A DNA stretch of 64,000 nt from Achromobacter spanius (GCF_003994415.1 NZ_CP034689.1:992001-1056000); one strand, 5' to 3'. Positions 39,643-49,181 are shown, counted from the stretch's first letter. Notes: generated by a model from the letters alone, not told the origin. Made by a program: numbers and translations.

Positions 39643-40116
39643 ATGCGAACAGAAAGCCATACCGCCAATCTTCTGCGTAGAGCCCTATTGGCGACGATCG
39701 CCTTGTCTCCCATCCCCTTGATGGCCCAACCGAAGACGCTCATCGAAGTCTGGAAGACGCCCACTTGCGGCTGCTGCAAAGACTGGGTGAGCCATCTCGA
39801 AGCCAATGGCTTTGAAGTGACCACTCATGACGTCAGCGATACCTCGTCTGTACGGCAACGTAACCGCATTCCGGACGCGTTCGGCTCCTGCCATTCCGCA
39901 GTCGTTGGAAAATATGCTTTGGAGGGGCACGTCCCGGCCAGGGAGATCACTCGACTGCTGAAGGAGAAGCCTAACGCAGTCGGACTGGCGGTTCCGAGCA
40001 TGCCTTTGGGCTCGCCAGGAATGGATGGCCCGGACTACGGAGGCAGGCACATGCGCTATGACGTGCTTCTCGTCCTGCCCTCAGGGAAGGCACAAGTATA
40101 TCAGTCCTATACTTAG
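39643..40116 (+). CDS. copG: DUF411 (CopG-like) periplasmic copper protein
   Basis: 157 residues from ATG 39643; the frame is open upstream to 39589. Signal peptide (LLRRALLATIALSPIPLMAQ), then VWKTPTCGCCKDWVSHLEAN with the C-x-C-C copper motif, FGSCHSAVVGKYALEGHVPA with the second Cys/His pair, and MRYDVLLVLPSGKAQVYQSY. DUF411/CopG proteins are thioredoxin-like copper redox proteins of cop clusters. Begins 50 bp after copD. Confidence 0.88.
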   Translation: MRTESHTANLLRRALLATIALSPIPLMAQPKTLIEVWKTPTCGCCKDWVSHLEANGFEVTTHDVSDTSSVRQRNRIPDAFGSCHSAVVGKYALEGHVPAREITRLLKEKPNAVGLAVPSMPLGSPGMDGPDYGGRHMRYDVLLVLPSGKAQVYQSYT

Positions 40117-40194
40117 CGCACGGCTGCCGGTATCTCAAAGACTGATTCGATTTCTCAGATCATGGCCCTTTCAGAGCAACCCTCTAATAGGGGA

Positions 40195-40225
40195 TTGACC
40201 TTCCGGCAATGGAAAGGCCTATGCT
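40195..40225 (+). promoter_or_regulatory. CueR-type (MerR family) promoter
   Basis: -35 TTGACC (40195-40200), 19-bp spacer, -10 TATGCT (40220-40225). The spacer holds CCTTCC-GGCAAT-GGAAAGG, the CueR operator form. The over-long spacer is diagnostic of MerR-family activation. No cueR gene is in the window, so a chromosomal or other regulator must act. Confidence 0.8.
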
Positions 40226-40256
40226 GTACATCTACGCCATCGTAGCGAGGAATGTC

Positions 40257-42590
40257 ATGGCAAAGCCTACCAAGCCGCCAGTTGGTCTCAGTGGTCATTC
40301 CGGGCATTCGTCCAAGGGCGAGCCTAGCCACCATGCATGTCACCGAGACCGCGCCGACCAGCCTATTGATGACGCTGGCCGAGGAGATCATGCAACGGGA
40401 GGACGACATGTGCACCATGCCCGGCCCACAGAGCATGACGCGACGCATGGTGCCCCGCCGGCACCTGGGGAAATTGCCGCGGAGTACACGTGCCCCATGC
40501 ATCCACAAATCCGACAAGCCGGCCCGGGCAGCTGCCCCATCTGCGGCATGGCACTCGAGCCCATAACGGTCTCTCTGGATGATGAGCAAGACGGCCATGA
40601 ATTGCGTGACTTCAATCGTCGGTTTTGGATAGGCCTTCTGCTCACCTTGCCGGTATTTGTTCTGGAAATGGGTGGACACCTCTTCAACCTGCACCGATTC
40701 ATCGGCCCGCAAACTTCCAACTGGATACAACTGATCTTCGCGACCCCCGTTGTGTTGTGGGCAGGCTGGCCGTTCTTTTCGAAGGCATGGCAATCGATCA
40801 CGAATCGCAGTCTGAACATGTTCACACTGATCGCACTGGGAACAGGCGTAGCTTGGGTGTACAGCATCGTTGCCACTTTCATACCGCAACGGTTCCCGGA
40901 GGCCTTCCGTCCGCAAGGTGCGGTGGCTATCTACTTTGAGGCCGCAGCGGTAATTACGGTTTTGGTTTTGCTCGGCCAAGTCCTCGAGCTTCGTGCCCGC
41001 GAAAGAACTTCTGGTGCGATTAAGGCGTTGCTGAGTCTTGCGCCGAAAACGGCAGTACGAGTCAGTCCGAATGGTCAAGATGAGACTGTAGATCTGCAAT
41101 CCGTGCAGGTGGGGGATAGTCTGCGCGTACACCCGGGAGAGAAGGTGCCTGTGGATGGCGAGGTCGTCGAAGGGAGATGCACGGTCGACGAGTCGATGGT
41201 GACAGGTGAGCCTATTCCGGTGGCGAAAACACCGGGCTCCCGTGTGACGGGGGGGACAATGAATCAGACCGGCAGTTTTATCATGCGTGCTGACCGTGTG
41301 GGTGCCGACACTTTGCTAGCTCGGATCGTTCAAATGGTGGCTGCGGCGCAGCGAAGTCGCGCTCCGGTGCAGCGATTGGTCGATCAAGTGGCCGGCTGGT
41401 TCGTACCTGCCGTCATCCTCGCCGCTGTTCTCGCATTCGGAGCATGGATGCTGTGGGGGCCGACGCCCGCCTTCACCTATGCCCTGATCGCGATGGTCTC
41501 CGTTCTGATCATCGCGTGTCCGTGCGCGCTCGGGTTGGCAACTCCTATGTCCATCATGGTCGGTGTCGGCCGCGCCGCCCAAAGCGGGGTACTTATCCGA
41601 GACGCGGAGGTGCTCGAGCATATGCAGAAAGTGGACCTCGTGATCGTCGACAAGACAGGTACTTTAACGGAAGGCAAGCCTACAGTTACAGAGGTTGTGC
41701 CGGTCGAGGCAATAGACAGGTCTGACCTACTTCAGGCGCTAGCCAGTGTGGAGCGCGCAAGCGAGCACCCCCTTGCCGCAGCCATCGTCGGCGCTGCGGA
41801 GAAGGAGGGAATCCAGCTGTTGCCGGTGGCCGATTTTGATTCCCCTGTGGGGAAAGGGGTGATTGGGTTGGTGGCTGGACGCCAAGTAGTGTGCGGTAGT
41901 GCCCACTTCTTAGAGGAGGAAGGAGTGGACGTGCCCGCCGAGCGCCACGGAGAGGCTATTCGAGAAAAGGGAGGCACCGTTATCTACGTAGGCTTGGATG
42001 GCCAGTACGCAGGATTAGTTGGCATCGCAGACCCCATCAAGTCGACCACGCCACAGGCGATCAAGGCCCTTCATCAGGCAGGAATCAAGGTGGTAATGCT
42101 GACGGGAGACAACAAGACGACGGCCCAAGTCGTTGCGAGGATTTTGGAAATTGACGAAGCAGTAGGGGAGGTGCTGCCAGAGGACAAAGGGGCTGCTGTA
42201 CGGCGATATCAGGCAAAAGGTCACACCGTCGCGATGGCGGGTGACGGCGTGAATGATGCGCCTGCACTTGCCGCAGCGAACGTCGGCATTGCAATGGGGA
42301 CCGGCGCGGATGTCGCCATGGAAAGTTCAGGCGTCACGCTGCTTCACGGCGATCTGATGGGCATCGTCCGAGCACGTCGTGCTTCCAAAGCGACGATGCG
42401 GAATATCAAACAAAACCTCTTTTTCGCATTCGTCTATAACGCTGCAGGAATTCCCGTTGCCGCGGGTATTCTTTATCCAGTCTTCGGAATATTGCTCTCG
42501 CCCATTATTGCTGCAGCCGCCATGGCCTTGTCTTCGGTGAGTGTAATTGGAAACTCGCTGCGACTAAGGTCTGTAGACCTGGATGCATAG
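40257..42590 (+). CDS. copF: Cu(I)-exporting P1B-type ATPase (CopF/CopA type)
   Basis: 777 residues from ATG 40257, which has GAGGA upstream. An in-frame ATG at 40209 lies upstream of the deduced transcription start and is discarded. N-terminus His-rich, then the heavy-metal-binding motif YTCPMHPQIRQAGPGSCPIC with GMAL; no ferredoxin-like CxxC domain. Pump motifs: MVTGEPIPV, CPCALGLATP (metal site, helix 6), DKTGTLTEGKP with the phosphorylated Asp, SEHPLAAAIV and GDGVNDAPALAAANVGIAMG. Exports cytoplasmic Cu(I). Gene stands alone under a CueR-type promoter. Confidence 0.93.
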   Translation: MAKPTKPPVGLSGHSGHSSKGEPSHHACHRDRADQPIDDAGRGDHATGGRHVHHARPTEHDATHGAPPAPGEIAAEYTCPMHPQIRQAGPGSCPICGMALEPITVSLDDEQDGHELRDFNRRFWIGLLLTLPVFVLEMGGHLFNLHRFIGPQTSNWIQLIFATPVVLWAGWPFFSKAWQSITNRSLNMFTLIALGTGVAWVYSIVATFIPQRFPEAFRPQGAVAIYFEAAAVITVLVLLGQVLELRARERTSGAIKALLSLAPKTAVRVSPNGQDETVDLQSVQVGDSLRVHPGEKVPVDGEVVEGRCTVDESMVTGEPIPVAKTPGSRVTGGTMNQTGSFIMRADRVGADTLLARIVQMVAAAQRSRAPVQRLVDQVAGWFVPAVILAAVLAFGAWMLWGPTPAFTYALIAMVSVLIIACPCALGLATPMSIMVGVGRAAQSGVLIRDAEVLEHMQKVDLVIVDKTGTLTEGKPTVTEVVPVEAIDRSDLLQALASVERASEHPLAAAIVGAAEKEGIQLLPVADFDSPVGKGVIGLVAGRQVVCGSAHFLEEEGVDVPAERHGEAIREKGGTVIYVGLDGQYAGLVGIADPIKSTTPQAIKALHQAGIKVVMLTGDNKTTAQVVARILEIDEAVGEVLPEDKGAAVRRYQAKGHTVAMAGDGVNDAPALAAANVGIAMGTGADVAMESSGVTLLHGDLMGIVRARRASKATMRNIKQNLFFAFVYNAAGIPVAAGILYPVFGILLSPIIAAAAMALSSVSVIGNSLRLRSVDLDA

Positions 42591-42711
42591 CAGTCGTGGG
42601 CTCGCGCTCTAGCTAGGTGCGGCATGGATCGCTTGCTGGGGTGACCGCGGGGCGGGTGCGGTAACTGGTCCTCAGTGAGCCCAGGAAGCTAGCGTCGCCG
42701 CGTGGGGCGAC

Positions 42712-42727
42712 ATTACTCAAATGTAAT
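42712..42727. promoter_or_regulatory. CopR-box-like dyad before csp gene
   Basis: ATTAC-TCAAAT-GTAAT, a perfect dyad with the same half-sites as at 34516. It is 145 bp upstream of the Cys-rich protein gene, in otherwise gene-free DNA (42591-42872). Confidence 0.65.
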
Positions 42728-42872
42728 GAAACAGAATACAGCGTTGGCGCTGCGGTCGGGTTGAGTTCGCCCGTTCCACCTCTGCGCTTAAGCAGCGACG
42801 TGATGGCAGATGCGGCATGAAACGTGCTGCTCGGTATGTGGGCGCTAATGCCCCATTCCATTGGAGATCTCC

Positions 42873-43199
42873 ATGAACTCGACTCAATATGAAACCTGCA
42901 TCCGCGAATGCTATACCTGCGCCCAGGCGTGCGACCAATGCTTCGCCGCTTGCCTAACAGAAGAAGACGCAACGAAGATGGCAAGATGCGTAAAGCTTGA
43001 CGCTGACTGCGCGGAAATATGCAGGCTCGCGGCGGCATATATGGCCCGAAGTAGCGAATTCGCTCGCCAAATATGTGACGTTTGCGCGAAGGTGTGTGAT
43101 GAGTGTGGCCAGGAATGCGAAAAATTCCAGAGTAGCCACTGTCAACATTGCGCGCGCATTTGCAAAGATTGTGCCCAGGCCTGCCGTGCCATGGCGTAG
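42873..43199 (+). CDS. Csp-type four-helix copper storage protein
   Basis: 108 residues with 19 Cys, mostly spaced C-x3-C or C-x6-C on helices: ETCIRECYTCAQACDQCFAA, ARCVKLDADCAEICRLAAAY, ICDVCAKVCDECGQECEKF and HCQHCARICKDCAQACRAMA. This is the DUF326/Csp fold that stores many Cu(I) ions inside a helical bundle. No signal peptide, so it is cytosolic like Csp3. TTGGAGATCTCC precedes the ATG. A CopR-box-like dyad upstream suggests copper induction. Confidence 0.9.
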   Translation: MNSTQYETCIRECYTCAQACDQCFAACLTEEDATKMARCVKLDADCAEICRLAAAYMARSSEFARQICDVCAKVCDECGQECEKFQSSHCQHCARICKDCAQACRAMA

Positions 43200-43395
43200 G
43201 CGGCGTGCTGCAATCCACTGCGGTGAGGGCCAGCCCCAGGCCCTCCTCGTTCATGTTGAACCGCGAAAACTGCAGGCATCTCGCCGTTCCACCGAGCCCA
43301 TTGACAGCGGGCATCTGTGTCCGCCAGCGCCACCTGCTCGGGGTGGCGCTGGCTGCAGGGCGGCAAAATTCCGGGCATTCGACGAGGAGTGTTGC

Positions 43396-43602
43396 ATTTC
43401 AGACGAGATCCGCGAGGCGCTAGCTGGGAGCGAAGATACGATTGAGGATCTGCATGTTTGGCAGATTAGCCCTGGTCACTTTTCCGCTATCGTCTCGCTC
43501 GCGACTCGGTGCCCCAGGGACAATTCGCTTTATAAGGCCAAACTATCGCACATTCACGACCTTTCACATCTGACTGTCGAAACACAGGCCATCGGATATC
43601 TA
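43396..43602 (+). pseudogene. CDF transporter C-terminal fragment
   Basis: Reads SDEIREALAGSEDTIEDLHV then WQISPGHFSAIVSLATRCPR and SHIHDLSHLTVETQ, matching the cytoplasmic end of DmeF-type CDF proteins (D-L-H-V-W signature). The membrane part is absent. It ends shortly before unrelated sequence, marking the right edge of the copper cargo. Confidence 0.65.
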
Positions 43603-43635
43603 AGGACAGAGAGGCGGCGCGACGCTGCACTCCGT

Positions 43636-44112
43636 CTAGCCCCTGGGCTCGACGCGCAACGAGTCTCTATCGTACGACCACCGGGTCCAGCACTTTAATT
43701 TTTGTGTGTTGGACAGTGCTCCGAAATGGATTACGGCACCAGGGCGAGCAGTATGATCGCCGACGCGCTTACATCCTCCGATTGCTCCCGTGGCCTCGAG
43801 GTCGCTCTTCAATCGCCGCGCTTGAAGCGCTGTTCGCTTACCGGCGCGACAAAATTTTTCACCGCCGAGATTCTGATGACGAAAGTGCCTACAGAAATCC
43901 ACGTCCACGGAGCATGTCCGAGTGGACCTGCGCAGTCGCGGCGAGCTGTCCGCATGAGTGCAGCTTTGTTGCGGCGAATGATTGTTTCTTGCCGAAGTTC
44001 GCCATTTTTGCTGTCCGCTTCTGGCCGCGAGCCGACTATCGCGGACGTCTGGTGTCAACGGCGGAATGCCTAAATCAGAGCACAACTTGTCCAGCCTCAC
44101 ATCCTGGCTCAT
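43636..44112 (-). CDS. unknown gene downstream of the relaxase, probably disrupted
   Basis: Starts MSQDVRLDKLCSDLGIPPLT with a very strong AAGGAGG seven bases before ATG 44112, so initiation here is credible. After about 30 codons the sequence becomes unlike a protein (rich in Arg, Ser, Cys); a neighbouring frame there reads MANFGKKQSFAATKLHSCGQ and ends near 43890, suggesting a frameshift. It follows the relaxase gene after 35 bp and abuts the copper cargo, so its 3' part was likely lost when the cargo entered. Confidence 0.4.
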   Translation of the reverse strand: MSQDVRLDKLCSDLGIPPLTPDVRDSRLAARSGQQKWRTSARNNHSPQQSCTHADSSPRLRRSTRTCSVDVDFCRHFRHQNLGGEKFCRAGKRTALQARRLKSDLEATGAIGGCKRVGDHTARPGAVIHFGALSNTQKLKCWTRWSYDRDSLRVEPRG

Positions 44113-44147
44113 AAAACCTCCTTGTGAGTTGTAGCGATCTAGTTTCT

Positions 44148-47018
44148 TCAAGCGCCGAGTTCCCTGCCTGGCGCGTCTTTTTGCGGCCGCCAAGGGCGTG
44201 TGGATTCCAGACCGATATCGAGTGCGGCCGTCTTCTCCTCCAGCCGGTTCACGGCGCCGGACAGCTTTGCGGCATTCTCGGTATAGATCTCCGTGTGAAT
44301 GCGTGCCCGGGAAATCGCCACGTAGTAGACGTCGCGCTGCGTGGTTCGGCTAAAACTCTCAGAGTTAATCAGCGCGCGATCGCATGTCAGTCCCTGCGCG
44401 CTGTGGCTCGTGGACGCGTAGGCCCGATCTAAATGCAGCGGCGCCGTTGCCGCGTTCATCGTGATTCGTCGGCCGTTGCCGCCGATGGTGACCGTTGTGG
44501 GCGTGACCGCGAGCACTTCAAACCGATCACCGTTGGCCAGATCGAGAGCCGCGTTGTGTCTCGTCGCCCGAACCCAATCGCCGGCGGATAATTCTGCCTT
44601 GACCGGTTCGTAGACTGACAACTTGGCGGCGCGAGCAGGATTGAAGGTGGTCCGGACCTTACTTTCCATATGCTCAACGACTAGGTCATTGGGCTTTTCG
44701 GCAAGCGCGCCAATGACGCGGTACATCTCGCCCTGCCGCAAATTCCCGGCTTTGTAGTCCCGCTCCGGCTGCACAATATCCCCAGCGATGAAGTACTTGG
44801 CCACTCGCCGTTCTGCCTGCGTAGTGTCACGTCGGGTAAGCATCTTGAACTCAAAGCCGCGGCCGCCGAGGCCAAGTGCTTGATGGGTGGCCTCGTTTAA
44901 GGCATTCCGCGAATCGTTCGTCCCGGTCACGATAAGGGTCTCCCGCCGCTCATCATCGTTCAGCGTTGCGTATCGCTTCGCTATCGCGTCGTATCGTTCG
45001 CCGTCGTCCTTGATGGTGTGCACGGCTTTTAGCTTCTGATCTAACACGCCAAGGGAGGCCGAGGCCTGACCCTTTGCCGCCAACTCCACCGCAGCCTTCA
45101 ATTCGGGCGATTTCTGTCGAATGATGTCGCCCATTAGGGCCGTAGCCATGCCAGCGACCTGCAACTGGTGAAACGGGCGGCCAGCCTCGATGGCCTTGGT
45201 TTGGCCCGTGTCGCCTAGCATGACGATGCGCGCGCCGTCCGCCTCGGCCATTTTCATCAGCCGTTCCATGAGGCGGGCTGGGACCACGCCCGCCTCATCG
45301 ATGACCAGGACGGTTTTCGGGTCGAGTTTGAAGCGGTCTTTCTGACGTGCCTCTAGAACAGACGCGACGGTCCTGGATTCCATTCCGAGTTCCCGCAGGG
45401 CCTCGATCTGCTTGCCGTAGGACGCCACGGCCTGGACCTTGAAGCCCGCGGCTTCAGCGGCCTCCTTGACCTGAGCCAGCATGTGCGACTTTCCGGTTCC
45501 CGCCAGGCCTTGGACGCCGATGAACCGGTGTGGCGTGCTGAGGATCAGATTGGCGGCCGCCAGCTGGCCAGGCTTGAGCGAGCGGCCAGCCATAGCGCCT
45601 TGGGCTGCTTGAATATCCAAAATTGGCACGACCTGGTCACGCCCCTCGCGCTCGATCTGGAGGATTCGCTTTTCGCGCTCCCGCGCCACCTGTGTGGTGT
45701 ACCTTGCGCCGGTCGGAACAAGCTCGCCGCGAGCAATCGAAATGCGGATTCTCTCTTCTGCATGTTTTTTGCTCGTGCCCCCGGCGACGAGGGCGGCGAC
45801 CAAGTCCGACCGTGATTCGCCAGCGCCGTCTATGTCCTTCGCGTGCCGGTACTGAATCGTTCCAAGGATCAGATGGCCTTTGTCAAGTGAGCGCTTGACG
45901 GCCGATTTGAGGTCGCCCAGCTTAATGCCCATGCCGTGCGAACGGTGCAGCGCGGTCTTGAGCATCTCCTTTCCGTCCATTACGGATTCGCGTTCGGTGT
46001 GGTGTTTGATCGCCCACCGGATACACTCGTCGGCAATCAGAGCAGCCGCCTCCGGCGTCAATTCCTGCCGGGGTGGCTTGCCGCTTTCTAATTCGGCATC
46101 TTTTTCCAGCGGTTGCTTTGCTCCATTGAAATCAATGCCGAGTTCAGTCGCCTGTCGTTCCCAGTCACGCTGAAGCTCTTCGCGAGAAATTTCGGGAGCC
46201 TTGTCCAGGCGAGTTTTGAGGGCGATAGTTTGCTTGAGTGCTCTGCTCGCAGATTCGCGAGTTTCACCCAACGCCGCCAGTTCGGCATTGATGTCCTGCG
46301 AACGCTTAGAGAACCCTTCGATGTGGTCCCGAGAGATGTGCGCGAGTTCGAAGCTTTTGCCCTCGTAGCGAATTTGATGGCCGGACTTCTCCAGGGTGCT
46401 GGCCAGCTCGGCGTGATACACCGATTCCACCATGGACTTCAATCGATAAATTTCATCGTTCGATATGGCAACCCAGCGCCCATCGGCCCGTTGGGTGAGG
46501 TTCATCAACAGCGCGTGGGTGTGCAGCTGGGGATCCGAATAGGCACCATCGGTGGGCCTGGCCGTCTCGTGCCGAAACTTCGCGATAGCCGCGTTGCCCG
46601 TCCGCTCCGTAGTGGTTATTCCGTGCTCCGTCTGGCGCGCGCGCAGTAGCTCTTGTTCCAGAAATTCCAGCGCCTTGCCCACCGCGTAGTCGTGCGCCTC
46701 GATGACCGACGGATCCTTGCCAGCCAGCGCCTGGATGCTGACGCTCTTGGGCGGTGAAAACGTCATGTCCAGTGCCGCACGCGCCTCAGCATCCATCCTG
46801 ATCGAGCTCGATAGTTTGACGTCAGGGCCGAAGTCACCGCGCAGCGCGCGCAGAAATTCCTCCTGCTGAATGGCGCCGGTCAATCCGAGCGCGTCAGCCG
46901 CCTTGCCTTGCCACTGGGCAGCGGTCCCGTCGCGGCTGTAGTAATCGTCCTTCTGGTCGGCGTAGTAATGCGAGGCCTTTGTGGCAGCGCTCCGATGGAT
47001 CGATTTCAAAGAGATCAT
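44148..47018 (-). CDS. trwC: MOBF conjugative relaxase-helicase (TrwC/TraI type)
   Basis: 956 residues, close to TrwC of R388 (966). Relaxase domain 1-300: catalytic tyrosines Y18 and Y26 in SHYYADQKDDYYSRDG, at the same positions as in TrwC, and the three-His motif in DPQLHTHALLMNL. Helicase domain: Walker A GVQGLAGTGKSHML, Walker B VLVIDEAGVVPARL, then QGLTCDRALINSES and YVAISRARIHTEIYTEN near the end. It nicks oriT and unwinds the transferred strand. Start ATG 47018 with GGAAA upstream; 55 bp after the coupling-protein gene. Confidence 0.95.
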   Translation of the reverse strand: MISLKSIHRSAATKASHYYADQKDDYYSRDGTAAQWQGKAADALGLTGAIQQEEFLRALRGDFGPDVKLSSSIRMDAEARAALDMTFSPPKSVSIQALAGKDPSVIEAHDYAVGKALEFLEQELLRARQTEHGITTTERTGNAAIAKFRHETARPTDGAYSDPQLHTHALLMNLTQRADGRWVAISNDEIYRLKSMVESVYHAELASTLEKSGHQIRYEGKSFELAHISRDHIEGFSKRSQDINAELAALGETRESASRALKQTIALKTRLDKAPEISREELQRDWERQATELGIDFNGAKQPLEKDAELESGKPPRQELTPEAAALIADECIRWAIKHHTERESVMDGKEMLKTALHRSHGMGIKLGDLKSAVKRSLDKGHLILGTIQYRHAKDIDGAGESRSDLVAALVAGGTSKKHAEERIRISIARGELVPTGARYTTQVAREREKRILQIEREGRDQVVPILDIQAAQGAMAGRSLKPGQLAAANLILSTPHRFIGVQGLAGTGKSHMLAQVKEAAEAAGFKVQAVASYGKQIEALRELGMESRTVASVLEARQKDRFKLDPKTVLVIDEAGVVPARLMERLMKMAEADGARIVMLGDTGQTKAIEAGRPFHQLQVAGMATALMGDIIRQKSPELKAAVELAAKGQASASLGVLDQKLKAVHTIKDDGERYDAIAKRYATLNDDERRETLIVTGTNDSRNALNEATHQALGLGGRGFEFKMLTRRDTTQAERRVAKYFIAGDIVQPERDYKAGNLRQGEMYRVIGALAEKPNDLVVEHMESKVRTTFNPARAAKLSVYEPVKAELSAGDWVRATRHNAALDLANGDRFEVLAVTPTTVTIGGNGRRITMNAATAPLHLDRAYASTSHSAQGLTCDRALINSESFSRTTQRDVYYVAISRARIHTEIYTENAAKLSGAVNRLEEKTAALDIGLESTRPWRPQKDAPGRELGA

Positions 47019-47073
47019 TAGATTTCCAGTACGCGCAGACCGCCATGCAAGGTGACGGTCCGGCGTGAAATGG

Positions 47074-48702
47074 TTATGCGGCCATGGTCGGATCTTCGGG
47101 CAGATCCACCGCAGTCCAAGGTTGAGGACCGCCGATGGGAGCATTGGCCATGCTCCGCGCACCGGCTCGCTTCGCTTCCACAAAAGGTGCGTTGCGAATG
47201 GCGAAATTCCTCGGCTTAAGGAGGAATTTCGCGATTGGCCGATCGCCGGCGAATGCGACCCAACCAGTGAGATCAGGCAATGTTTGAACCTGAGCGGCCG
47301 TCACGACACGTTCGATCTTTCGCTCCATGCGCTCGGTCGTGTTGGCCGTCTTTCCGGGGTTTCGGCTGTCGGAGTAGTCGGGCCGCAATACCTCGTGCTC
47401 GCCCAGGGACTTGGACATAATCTCGGCCGTTTCAAAGTCGGTCTTTGATCCGCCGAGCACCACCAGCGAGCGAAAGCTAGCCCGCAGTGTCTGCGACATC
47501 TTCTCTCCAAAGATATCGTCCATCTGCGATACGGACTGCAGGCCGGCCAGTGCGCGCCCGCCATTCTTGCGACCCTTGGTAAGGAAGTCCTCGAGGCTGG
47601 CCATCTTTTCCATCGAGCCCAACTCATCGATTACGAGCCACCAGCGTCTGGCCTGGTCTTCTGGCAACGAGAGCAGCGCCGAGCAGAAGACGTCAACGAA
47701 GGCGGAGATGAGGGGCTTCATCGCCTCCTTCATGTCCTCGCGCCAAGTGATGTAAAGGCTGCCGTGGCCGTCTTCCATCCAGTCGCGGATGCTGAACTGG
47801 CCGGCGGGCATGGTGACGTGTTCTGCCAAGTATTTGGAAAGGACAAAGCGGGCACTGGTCAGGGCTTTGCTGGCCTCGGAGGAGCCGGCAAATAGCGATT
47901 CAGCCAGCGTGCCGGACAGAAAGGTGCGCAGGTCCTTGTCCGAGGCGATAGTGGTCCATCGGAAAAGCTCGTCGATTGAAGGCGTTCCCAGCTCGTTGAG
48001 CTTGCGGGCAGTCTCTCGCAAAAGAAGACGAGCGTAGCCGTTCCACTCTTCAGCGTTAGCGTCCTTGCCAAGCGGGACAATTGACAGCGCCAACCGCTTC
48101 CAGTCGTAATCAGCGCGGACTTCGTTGAAGAACGACCACCCCTCGGTACGCTGGTCGTATGGGTTGAGCAGCACATCGCTTTCACGGCCGAACTTGCCGT
48201 AGAGGTCGCCGTTTGGATCGACTACGACCATGCGATCGCCCCGGCGGAGGGCTGAATAGACGAGGTTTCGTAGGAGGACAGACTTGCCGCTGCCTGTCGC
48301 GCCGTTCAGAAGGATGTGGAGGTTCTCAATGCTAGTCGGCATCGGGACGCCGGCCACATCGATCTGCTGCCTGTCTCGCTCTGTGCAAACCTTCTGGAGC
48401 TTTCTAATCGGCACCGCCTCGGTGCCGCGTATGTGCTTCTTGTACCCTGCGCCGTCAAAGCCTTCTTTGGTCGAGTATTTTTTGAGCGTGAGCGAGAGTG
48501 CCAGGGCCAGAATGAAGCCGATGCTGGGCGCCGCGATCAGAGCGGGGTAGTCCGGCGTCGATATGACCCAATGCGACAGGACTAGCCAGGTAACGTGCGA
48601 TAGCGGAATGCCTGACATGATCTTGGCAGTGAGAATCCAGGCAGAAAGGGGCAGGAATAAGAGGACGAATTTGATGATTCGCCGGCGTATGTCGGGTGCC
48701 AT
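47074..48702 (-). CDS. trwB: type IV coupling protein (TrwB/TraD/VirD4 type)
   Basis: 542 residues. Two N-terminal membrane helices (about 8-28 and 55-72), Walker A LLNGATGSGKSVLLRNLVYS, Walker B RRWWLVIDELGSMEKMASLE, and GGRALAGLQSVSQMDDIFGE in the helicase-like region. The hexamer links the relaxosome to the VirB channel. Lies between stbC and the relaxase gene on the same strand, the order stb-trwB-trwC. Confidence 0.93.
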   Translation of the reverse strand: MAPDIRRRIIKFVLLFLPLSAWILTAKIMSGIPLSHVTWLVLSHWVISTPDYPALIAAPSIGFILALALSLTLKKYSTKEGFDGAGYKKHIRGTEAVPIRKLQKVCTERDRQQIDVAGVPMPTSIENLHILLNGATGSGKSVLLRNLVYSALRRGDRMVVVDPNGDLYGKFGRESDVLLNPYDQRTEGWSFFNEVRADYDWKRLALSIVPLGKDANAEEWNGYARLLLRETARKLNELGTPSIDELFRWTTIASDKDLRTFLSGTLAESLFAGSSEASKALTSARFVLSKYLAEHVTMPAGQFSIRDWMEDGHGSLYITWREDMKEAMKPLISAFVDVFCSALLSLPEDQARRWWLVIDELGSMEKMASLEDFLTKGRKNGGRALAGLQSVSQMDDIFGEKMSQTLRASFRSLVVLGGSKTDFETAEIMSKSLGEHEVLRPDYSDSRNPGKTANTTERMERKIERVVTAAQVQTLPDLTGWVAFAGDRPIAKFLLKPRNFAIRNAPFVEAKRAGARSMANAPIGGPQPWTAVDLPEDPTMAA

Positions 48703-48764
48703 GAAAGTCCTTTTGGAAGATGATTAAGGCGCCCGGAGCGCCTTGGAGATTGGGCCTGCGAGGG

Positions 48765-49172
48765 CTACTGGCGAAGAGCGAGGGCCACCAACGCGCCGCC
48801 GATTCCGCTTCCGACGAGCGCGCATACGCCGCAAAGCACGCCGGCTCGCCACGCGGCCGCGGGCAATGCTCGAGTTGCAACGCGCGTTGCGATACGGGCG
48901 TCTGTGGCCGATTTTCCGAGCGTGCGGCTTGCTTCTAGCAGAGCACGCGTCGCGTTGCCGCTCGCGTGCGCAGCCGCGTCCAAGCCAGCTTGACGCACCA
49001 TGACCGGAACTGCCTGCATCGTTTCCGCGATTTCTTGTTGCCGGACGGTCAGCTGCTCGATCAGAACGACGAGCTGCGCGCTTTCCTGCAACATGTCGCG
49101 GTACAGAAGCTCCATTCTGCTGCGGGGAATGACGGAGGAAGTGGCCGGGCTTTCGTGCGGAATCGCGGTCAT
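48765..49172 (-). CDS. stbC: StbC-like membrane-anchored plasmid protein
   Basis: 135 residues. A helical N-terminal part (SRMELLYRDMLQESAQLVVL then QLTVRQQEIAET) and one C-terminal membrane helix (VLCGVCALVGSGIGGALVAL). Sequence similarity to R388 StbC is not obvious to me; the call rests on its place as third gene of stbA-stbB-stbC. Starts 9 bp after stbB. Confidence 0.55.
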   Translation of the reverse strand: MTAIPHESPATSSVIPRSRMELLYRDMLQESAQLVVLIEQLTVRQQEIAETMQAVPVMVRQAGLDAAAHASGNATRALLEASRTLGKSATDARIATRVATRALPAAAWRAGVLCGVCALVGSGIGGALVALALRQ

Positions 49173-49181
49173 AGTGCCTCC

